A DNA stretch of 64,000 bases, taken from positions 88,812,137 to 88,876,136 of the forward strand of contig CM018692.1 in assembly GCA_009363875.1 (NCBI GenBank), read 5' to 3'. The notes beneath the pieces were generated by a model. It did not search any database, was not told where the DNA came from, and saw only the letters and a program-made list of their open reading frames with translations. The position numbers were made by a program, and so were the translations under genes. Within the stretch, counting starts at the first letter, position 1. Every line of letters starts with the position of its first letter. Source of the stretch: Mikania micrantha (lineage: Eukaryota; Streptophyta; Magnoliopsida; Asterales; Asteraceae). Below, in pieces: positions 57,201 through 64,000 of this stretch.

Positions 57201-58013
57201 GAGGATGTCGGGAGCTACGCGTGGACACCAAGAATGACGAAATCCGTTGAGAAATAAGCGAGATACGAACGTTTAAAGTTGGTTTTCTAGAGAGAGAGTG
57301 GCTTGAACGAAAATTTAGAGAGAGAAAGTGTTGTAGGTGAAATAAATGAGATAAATGATCTCATTCAAGGCTTTTATAGCCTGTGTGGTATTCGGGTCCG
57401 TTTCGGTCGCTCGGTTCGCGTTTCCGGAACGTAACGCGTATTTTACGCGGTTTAAAATAAAAGGTTTGTTAAACTCAAATAAATGATGAGTTTCAAAATT
57501 GTAAAAATATAAAATAATTAATTTAATTATTTTTACTCTTCGTGTGTTGCCAGATCGTTAAACATTCACAATTACGTGTATACCCGCAATCGCGTACGTT
57601 TTTCGATCGTATTAATTATTTAAAGCCGTTTAATCATAATTATAAGTTCAACATTCGTATCATTATGGATCGTCACCCATAACTATACTCAGTCTCGCTT
57701 ACGTATTACGATTCTAGTTGAATTAATTGTCATAATATTCGTCTTAACACTACGCACCAACACTATCCTGTTACACCGAACGCAGTATATATATAGGGCT
57801 CACTCTCGCTGCCCACCACTGTTTCGATATAACACAATACTGTTCTTGCCTAGTGAACTCGACTGTAAATAAATAATACATACTTGTTAAGTAATAAAGA
57901 TTCTAACACACAAGCACATAATGAACACATGAATCACATTGATTTTCTGAACATTGACACACACTGTTCTAACACTGTTTACGACTACCATGACTAAATG
58001 CACAAATGTTACA
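54256..58013 (-). repeat. 5' LTR of the full-length element (3.8 kb)
   Basis: It pairs with 44275-48052 and has the same content: U3 cassette (57783-57823), TATA box (57371-57379), GTGTCCACGCGTAGCT box (57212-57234), CGAACC array (56325-56965), donor-like site at 55540, 28-bp repeat (55084-55223). In sense orientation it runs from TGTAACATTTG at 58013 to GGGGTGTGACA at 54256. Confidence 0.95.
56325..56965 (-). repeat. CGAACC word array (5' LTR)
   Basis: Same array as 46365-47000 with only a few base changes. Confidence 0.85.
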
Positions 58014-58841
58014 AAAGTTCCAGAGGCTACCATCAGATCAGTGAGTTTCCCAGACAAACTCACAGCAGACTCCAAAGTAATAGGGTTTACTGCAACAACT
58101 AAACCATGAATGAAGGCGGGAAGTCCACCTACATATCTGTCTATCCTTTTCTCCAGGGTTGGTACCATGTCTGGCACCAAAGCTACCAACTCATGATAGC
58201 GGGTAGTGTACCCCAGATGATCAGCTCCCTTCATCACATGATTAGACAGTTCGACCTCCAGTCTTTGCAGTTCGTTCTTGGGGCAAAATTCATTTCTTAG
58301 CAGTGTGTTGAACACTTCCAATGGCATAGCCGTTGCTTCTTCTCTTCCTCGGGCTTTGATCTGTGAGTTCCACTAAGTTAAAGCTCGCTTGTTGAATGAT
58401 CCAGCAGAGTAGCGAACTTTATGGTGCTCTGGACAACTACTAATGTCCAGGGTAGTCTCCATCTTCTCAATCCATTGGGTTAATCCAACGGCTCCTTCAG
58501 TACCACTAAAGCCTACATCCCACAAAGGATTTGTAGGAGTAGTTTCAAGCACCGCCAGTATTTCCACTAGCTTCTCTTGATGAATGCCCGGTATTGTTGC
58601 TGTCATTCCGAATACGGTTGAGCATATCCGGAATCACCTTCTTCAGCTGATTAGTCAGCTGGCTACTCAGTAATGTTGCCAAGGCAATGGTGGCAGGATC
58701 CATATTCGATGTCGCGTTCGAATCAACTGGTGGAGTGTGTGGTGGAGGAGGAGGCATAAGGAGAGGTGGTCTTCTCGGCGGAATTCTGATCATAACCAAT
58801 AAGATATCGGTTAGTGCAATGATCGAATGCAGAAGACACAA
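58014..58841 (-). pseudogene. gag, proximal half (split gene)
   Basis: The start is near 58786 (MIRIPPRRPP, a Pro/Arg-rich start like other Gag proteins of this group). A frameshift lies near 58570. 58606-58373 carries VGFSGTEGAVGLTQWIEKME and ends at a stop where Trp is expected after RALT. 58327-58014 carries NTLLRNEFCPKNELQRLEVE, TTRYHELVALVPDMV and RIDRYVGGLPAFIHG, the core Gag motifs. It is cut at 58014 by the full-length element, continues at 44274, and lies next to a degenerate primer site and LTR of the same orientation. Confidence 0.85.
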
Positions 58842-58940
58842 TACAAGTATATAAATCCTATTTTCTCTACATGAATGGTCCCTAGGTTATACTCTAGGCC
58901 AAACCGTTTAATTAAATGATCTATATTTCTCTATAACCAT

Positions 58941-58953
58941 GGGTCTGGTACAA
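58941..58953 (-). promoter_or_regulatory. Degenerate primer-binding site
   Basis: The minus strand reads TGTACCAGACCC-like sequence at the place where TGGTATCAGAGCC is expected, a few bases from the LTR end at 58957. Several substitutions fit an old element. Confidence 0.65.
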
Positions 58954-58956
58954 ATC

Positions 58957-59712
58957 TGTCACACCCCGAGCCGGCGGGTTGGATCGACTTCCCCGACGGG
59001 CGGAAGGTTCCCGGGGCGCGATATCGGGAATGATAATCTGAATGATCAGATTGTTTATATTGCACATGCTATTTAAATGAGAAACTGCTAAATGAAAATA
59101 GAATTACAAAGTTAAATTACATCAGTTTAGTTCATAATTTAGCAATGTAAATCTACTATCATCATCATAATTCTTCTATCTTGTATCTGCACAAGATACA
59201 CAAAAGAAATCTGTAAAATGATGCTTCAAAAATAGGAAGGTCCAAAAAGCTAGGTCCTCTAACTGGTATCCTAGTTCAAAAGTAATAACCTCCTAGTTGA
59301 CATGTTCGTCACCTGAGAAATCATACAAAAAGATCAAGTCAACACATGGTTGGTGAGTTTATGTAGTTTTATAAAAATGAATTTGAACAACCTTTGAATG
59401 ACAACCTTAACCTCACCATTAACCACCTATATCATCCAGTTCAGTACGCTTATATATAGGGCATATGTAAAGTCGAACTTACCGCCCGCCCAGCCACCTT
59501 CCCACCACATACCAAACCACATGATATATTGTTCCTGGTGATAATTAAGCGTTTCATCCCACCACCTTGATTGGTAGCATTTGATTACCCTAAAAATGTT
59601 TACCTTGGTTCCCCGAAATGACAACCTTAATCTCATCAACGACCACCTATGATGTCCAATCAAGTATGCTTATATATAGGGCATATGTAGGGGACAAGCC
59701 CCAGCCACCGTC
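58957..59712 (-). repeat. Gypsy 5' LTR, family 2, interrupted
   Basis: In sense orientation it ends CCGGCTCGGGGTGTGACA at 58957 beside the primer site and gag, so it is the 5' LTR of the split gag element. It carries an acceptor-like TTTCTCAG (near 59310) and two cassettes (59446-59510 and 59665-59710). The second cassette is cut in its GTGGTGGGACGG half by another LTR starting at 59713. Confidence 0.82.
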
Positions 59713-60429
59713 TGTCACACCTTGAGCCGGTGGGCTGGATCGACTTTCCCGCCGGGCGGATGGTTCCCGGGGCGTGATATCGTTGTGATAATCGGATTGA
59801 TCAGATGGTTTACACGGCACATGATATATAATGATAAATGCTAACTAGACATATGATATAGAATTACATAGTTAAATTACAATGTTATGTTTATAATTTA
59901 ACTAAGTAAATCTATCCAAAAAGAATCATTGAGTTCCTATCTTGTATCTGCACAAGATTTACAAAAAATGATTCATTGTTTGTCATTCAAAAGAATGATC
60001 AACACAAAATGCAGCTAGGTCTTCTAAAATTCCACTAGCTATGTCCCTGATGTCTGGTGACTAAACCTGTTCGTCACCTGAGAAAACATGCATTTAAACA
60101 AGTCAACACTAGGTTGGTGAGTTCATAAGTTTGACAATTGAAAACCATTGATTGATTGTCATTCATGTTCACAATGTTACACAAAAGTCTTGTTTAGGAA
60201 TGTTTGATTTGTCACTCATCATGTCCTCTCCATAGTTATACTTACAAATAATATTTCATCCTATCAGTTATGCTTATATATAGGGCATATGTAGGGGAAC
60301 AAGCCCTAGCCAACATCCCACCACATAACTGACAGAACTCCACACCACTTGTAACACAACTATGGATACCCATTTTATTTCACCCATGAATCCTCATGTA
60401 TGATTATCCCAACATTTGTAAAAGAAACT

Positions 60430-60885
60430 TAATTGTCTCTGTTAGCTATTCCTTACGGATTAGCCCGGCGTGTAAGATTTCCCATTATGTGAAAAAGAGA
60501 TGTAATGATCTCTGTTAGCTACTCCTTACGAATTAGCCCGGCGTGTAAGATATCCTCCTCGATATCTAGAGCAAAACTTAATAGTTTTAGTAGCTAATCA
60601 TTTTTTATTAGCCCAAAGTGTAAGATATTCCCCAAAGATACCGAGAGCGAGGCTAAATAGTCTCTGTGACTGTCAGTACTGCCCAGTCCGGTCTGTAAGA
60701 TATCCTCCCCACGATATCTATTTGAATGAAAACTCAGATCTTTTAGGTATGTAGTTTCTAACTGATTAGGTGTGTAAGTTATCCTCCCCATGATACCTAG
60801 ATTGAGACATAATAGTTCCAGTGGTTGTCATTTCAGACCAACCCGATGTGTAAGATATCATCCTCGATATCTATTTGAATAAATA
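60430..60885 (-). repeat. 76-bp tandem repeat, about six copies
   Basis: GTGTAAGATATCCTCC-type cores lie at 60470, 60543, 60619, 60695, 60772 and 60848, steps of 73-77 bp. The units diverge strongly outside the core. The array is in the putative second intron of this LTR. Confidence 0.85.
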
Positions 60886-62659
60886 GGCTCCCAAAACCCT
60901 TGGTGTGTATCATTAAAATGTTATCATATGCCATGCTCGGTTTGTTCATAATGAATCGGGTCAACCTCATTTATATGCAAGTGAAGTTATGACTTCCTTT
61001 TTGGTATGTTGTTTATTAGGAATGAGTTAAGCGTTATAGTTATTTAACAAGGTTAACCCGGTGTCCCATGTTCAACATTACATAATCTCTAAGATCCTAT
61101 ATCAAGAGTGTGATTTGTTATAACTTGCTAATTAGTAATTAATGTATGATATTCCCCATGCCATTTGTTCCCAATGATATCCTCAATGTTGTGTGTTCTC
61201 AGGTGTTAACCATGGGTATTAAGAACTTGTCTTAATACCCAATGGTAGTATGTGCAGGGAATGACATCCCGACAGTATGTTATCATGATATCCTCCTCGA
61301 TATCACAAGTATGTGTCTCAACTGTTATCTCTTTGTTGTATGATCTTATTGACTTTAACAAAGTGTTATAAGAAGCTCGTCTTATTACACCATGTTAGTA
61401 ATGTGTGAATGATCTTGTTAACATGAAGTTATGTTATCATGAATATCATTCTTGTTGTTTGTAGTTGTTATCAGCATTGTTATCAGTATGTTACCACTTG
61501 ATTATCTCGTTGTTCAATCGTGTAAGAATAATAAGATGTTGTAAGATATATTCTTACAAATATCATTATTCCATTTGGTGGATGTGTCATGAAGCTATAT
61601 TAGCATGTATCATCCTAGCTATCTCAGATTTGATAATGATCAGGTAAGCAAACATACAATGATAAACGATAACAAGGATAAACAATGTTATCTAAATCAT
61701 AGTGCAATCAGTATGTTACATCAAACCTTTAAATAAATAAAAGCTTTAAGCATGTTTCTCAGCCTCGAGCTTTGAAATCAGTTAAGATTAGAAAAGGGGC
61801 ATATGAACTCACCTTGCAGTAGTTGTGGTTGACTTAGCTTAAACAAGAATTGCGCACGCTCTTTATTGTACTGGTTGTTGTATTCACGATCCTGTATTGA
61901 TTTCATGTTATATTTAACTTATAAGCATATGTTATAGAGATTTTTGGGTGTTTGTGTTAGCCCTATAGTTGGTTAACACTCGTAAGTCGCGGTCCTCATT
62001 CGGCCCTGTTTTCTTGTTAGATATTCTAATGGCACTGAACTCAATTAGATCTAGGTTCAAACACTTGTTTATTTGTTTTATGTTTACTTACTTTAATGTT
62101 ATAACCATAGAGATTCTAAGTATAAACTTAGGTTTTTAGTTTGAATGTTAACCACCCCTAGCATCTTGTAACATAGTTTTGGATTATCATTGTTCCATTC
62201 TTCTTGACACCTTGAATCAATTGTTCAAACCATTAAATGACATGTTTTAGACTTTCGCACTTCCTCATACGCACGACTTGCACCTTTGACCAATCCATGC
62301 ATATTATAAGACATCTAATTGTTTCAACCTATTACTTTGTATTTTCATCACATGGGCCGAATGAGTTAGTTAGTACAATAAATGATCATGGCCGGATAAC
62401 CAGTTGGGCCGTGTGTGTGTGGACCAAGCTATTGGGCCAAAAGTATCCGATGGATCAAAGCTGGGGTGTTGGGCCGAAGCCCAAGCATCATGGGCTGAAT
62501 GATTGAGCCAAAACCTACACATTGGGCCGAAGAAATTTCTAGGCAGAATGATGTGGCTGCAAACGAGAAGGGCCTGGCCGACACATCTAAATCGAATGTG
62601 TACTGGATCAAACAAAGAGAGTTAGATTAAAAATGTTGACATCATTCAACCACTTGACC

Positions 62660-63050
62660 AGCGAACCTATTTGCACTCACTAAGGTTCGGCCGACACCTT
62701 AGATTCGGCCAAGGCACATGCACGGTCGCCCAGGTTAGGGTTCGCCCAGGGTCTAGGTTCACAGTTTCGTTAGAGGAAAAAGGCTCGCTAGGGTTACAGC
62801 CTCACGAACCCTAAGGTTCGCCTTCCTGGGTTCGCTGATGAACTCCAGGTTCGGCGCTGATAGGTAGGTTCGCAGCATGGGGTTCGTCTTGTGATAGGTT
62901 CGGTGATGATGATCATGATACATGCAGGTTCGTGAGATTCAAGCTTCGTCTGGTCAAGGGTTCGGGACATCAGGTTTGTAGCCTCCAGGTCCGATGGTAG
63001 CAGGTTCGGCCACCCCTGAGTTTGGTTGACTTGCTTGTCACGAACCCTGC
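62660..63050 (-). repeat. CGAACC word array
   Basis: About twenty GGTTCG-type words on the plus strand (CGAACC in sense) in 390 bp, in the same relative place as in the other family 2 LTRs. Confidence 0.82.
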
Positions 63051-63373
63051 ACCTTCATCATCATCATCTTCATCGAGTAAACTGGTTCTAGGGCTGTTTA
63101 CACGATTGTGTTATGCCATAAGGATTCTCGAAAGTGTAGAGGTCTTGGGGGATGGTTCTAGGACCGGTTGAAGTGGAAAAAACTTCAGATCGGTTGTACT
63201 TCCTTGTAGAGGATGATTGTAGCTACGTGTGGACACCAAGAACGCCCGATTTCACCAAGAAACGAGTGAGATATGGAGATTTGAAGTTGGAATCTAGAGA
63301 GAGAGAAAGGTTCGAGAATGAGAGGTTTAGAGAGAGAGGATGATGAGGCAAATGAGGAAAATCCCCTCACTTA

Positions 63374-64000
63374 GGGGGTGTTTGTTTTTTGTAAAAAACC
63401 TCTTCTAACCTCTTATGTCTGCACCGCGCAGACGCGGGAAGAGGTTAGGCTGTTTGTTTTCTCGAAGACGTTTCTTTAAAAAACGTCTGCGCGTCCTCTT
63501 CTTGGCGCAGACGTGAACCAACCTCTTCCCACGTCTTCAAACCTCTTCCAGCCTCCTCCCCCTTTTTTCAACCCCTCCAGCCGTCGCCTCCCTACTCCAC
63601 CACCATCGCCATCAGCCGAACTCCTCCACCCCTTGCTCGCCGTCGCCGCCATACTCCACCGCCGTAGCCGTCGCTTCCCTACTCCACCACCATCGCCATC
63701 GGCCGAACTCCTCCACCCCCTTTGTTCGTGATTCCGCCTCAAGCAACCACCGATCGAGGGTTCCTTCGTTCGAGATTGCAGGTTGGGTTAGATCGTGAAG
63801 GTTTTAGAACGAGGGATCCTCGAGGTTAGGGCTCGATCGATGGGAGGGGTTTGGTCCACGAAGGCTCGATTGAGGTTAGGGCTCGCCCCTGGTTCATTCG
63901 GTCGTCGGCGGTGGCTCAAGAACAGGTCGACGGTGGTGGCTCAAGACGGTCGTCTTCGATCGAGGGTTGGGGCAGACGGTCGTCTCCTCCACAGCTGGCC
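63374..64000. mobile_element. PIF/Harbinger-like DNA transposon, left end
   Basis: TTA at 63371-63373 is followed by GGGGGTGTTTGTTTTTTG, the form of a PIF/Harbinger terminal repeat with its TTA target. It interrupts the LTR leader. Subterminal repeats follow (CGCAGACG several times, CCTCTTCYAACCTC and its inverse). Inside is GC-rich DNA with a ~90-bp direct repeat (about 63587-63640 and 63677-63725, CTACTCCACCACCATCGCCA). No transposase is seen before the window ends. Other TIR superfamilies with TTA targets are possible. Confidence 0.6.

Larger units (their letters stand above)
44275..58013 (-). mobile_element. Full-length Ty3/Gypsy chromovirus, 13.7 kb, TSD AAAGT
   Basis: A complete retrotransposon: 5' LTR 54256-58013, primer site, 1.6-kb leader, gag-pol, polypurine tract, 3' LTR 44275-48052. 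AAAGT flanks it at 44270-44274 and 58014-58018, and the interrupted gag frame joins across it. The LTRs look nearly identical by eye apart from scattered changes and one ~22-bp indel (present near 44945, absent near 54935), so insertion was recent. The C-terminal tail and Gag style point to the Tekay/Del group. One in-frame stop in gag-pol is the main defect seen. Confidence 0.95.
59713..63373 (-). repeat. Second family 2 LTR, nested, incomplete
   Basis: It starts (sense end) at TGTCACACCTTGAGCCGG and runs rightwards, with acceptor-like TTTTCTCAG near 60075, a cassette (60268-60324), a 76-bp tandem repeat, donor-like AAG/GTGAGTTCATATGCCCC (intron side from 61812), a CGAACC array, the GTGTCCACACGTAGCT box (63221-63243) and a CTCTCTCTCT leader. 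It is cut at 63373 by a DNA transposon just before the expected TATA box. The TSD partner is outside the window. Confidence 0.8.

Noticed and set aside
60430..60885. CRISPR-like or structured-RNA array
   Set aside because: Units are diverged tandem copies of ~76 bp inside an LTR, with no conserved repeat and unique spacer pattern.
63476..63742. Gly/Arg-rich protein gene on the minus strand
   Set aside because: The frame spans a direct repeat of GC-rich low-complexity DNA inside a DNA transposon, with no domain.

Overview
The window is plant nuclear DNA made almost entirely of nested LTR retrotransposons; I see no ordinary host gene. It looks like heterochromatin of a large-genome dicot. The style of the Ty3/Gypsy chromovirus proteins (Tekay/Del-like Gag-Pol with a C-terminal chromodomain-like tail) and the very long LTRs suggest Asteraceae, but that last step is inference from memory, not from a search. 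A run of 100 Ns (2361-2460) marks an assembly gap.

Layout. 1-2360: 5' end of a plus-strand Gypsy element (LTR end, initiator-Met tRNA primer site, long leader, broken gag). 2461-4132: LTR-like debris with a strict 23-bp tandem repeat. 4133-8672: old minus-strand Gypsy (LTR plus decayed pol). 8673-9990: probable Copia-type LTR with 68-bp repeats. 9996-20090: two head-to-tail copies of one Gypsy LTR family, the first split by a 440-bp Copia solo LTR (TSD GATGT), the second split by a 5.4-kb Helitron (13033-18403) that carries a SINE with an 18-bp TSD. 20450-21616: 3' end of a Copia-like element. 21617-36681: a decayed minus-strand Gypsy with both LTRs, its integrase split by a 4.3-kb solo LTR (25253-29572, TSD CCAGT). 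36682-38286: gag remains of a further element. 38287-43655: a minus-strand LTR fragment, then a plus-strand LTR. 43656-44274 and 58014-58841: halves of one gag-protease gene, split by a young full-length 13.7-kb Gypsy (44275-58013, TSD AAAGT, near-identical LTRs, one in-frame stop in gag-pol). 58957-63373: two nested LTRs, the second cut by a TTA-flanked PIF/Harbinger-like DNA transposon running off the right end.

The most interesting thing is in the non-coding parts. Several diverged LTR families here share one sense-strand order of signals: TATA box and CT-rich start, a conserved box near GTGTCCACGCGTAGCT, a splice-donor-like CGAG/GTA, a dense word array (CGAACC in some families, TCGA-rich words in another), a small exon-like block ending AG/GTGAGTTCA followed by CCCCTTTT, then a region with a repeated CATATGCCCTATATATAAGC cassette and family-specific tandem repeats, and finally a strong acceptor-like TTTTCTCAG. 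This reads as a conserved three-exon, two-intron 5' untranslated leader encoded inside the LTRs. It is a hypothesis from sequence pattern only and needs RNA evidence.
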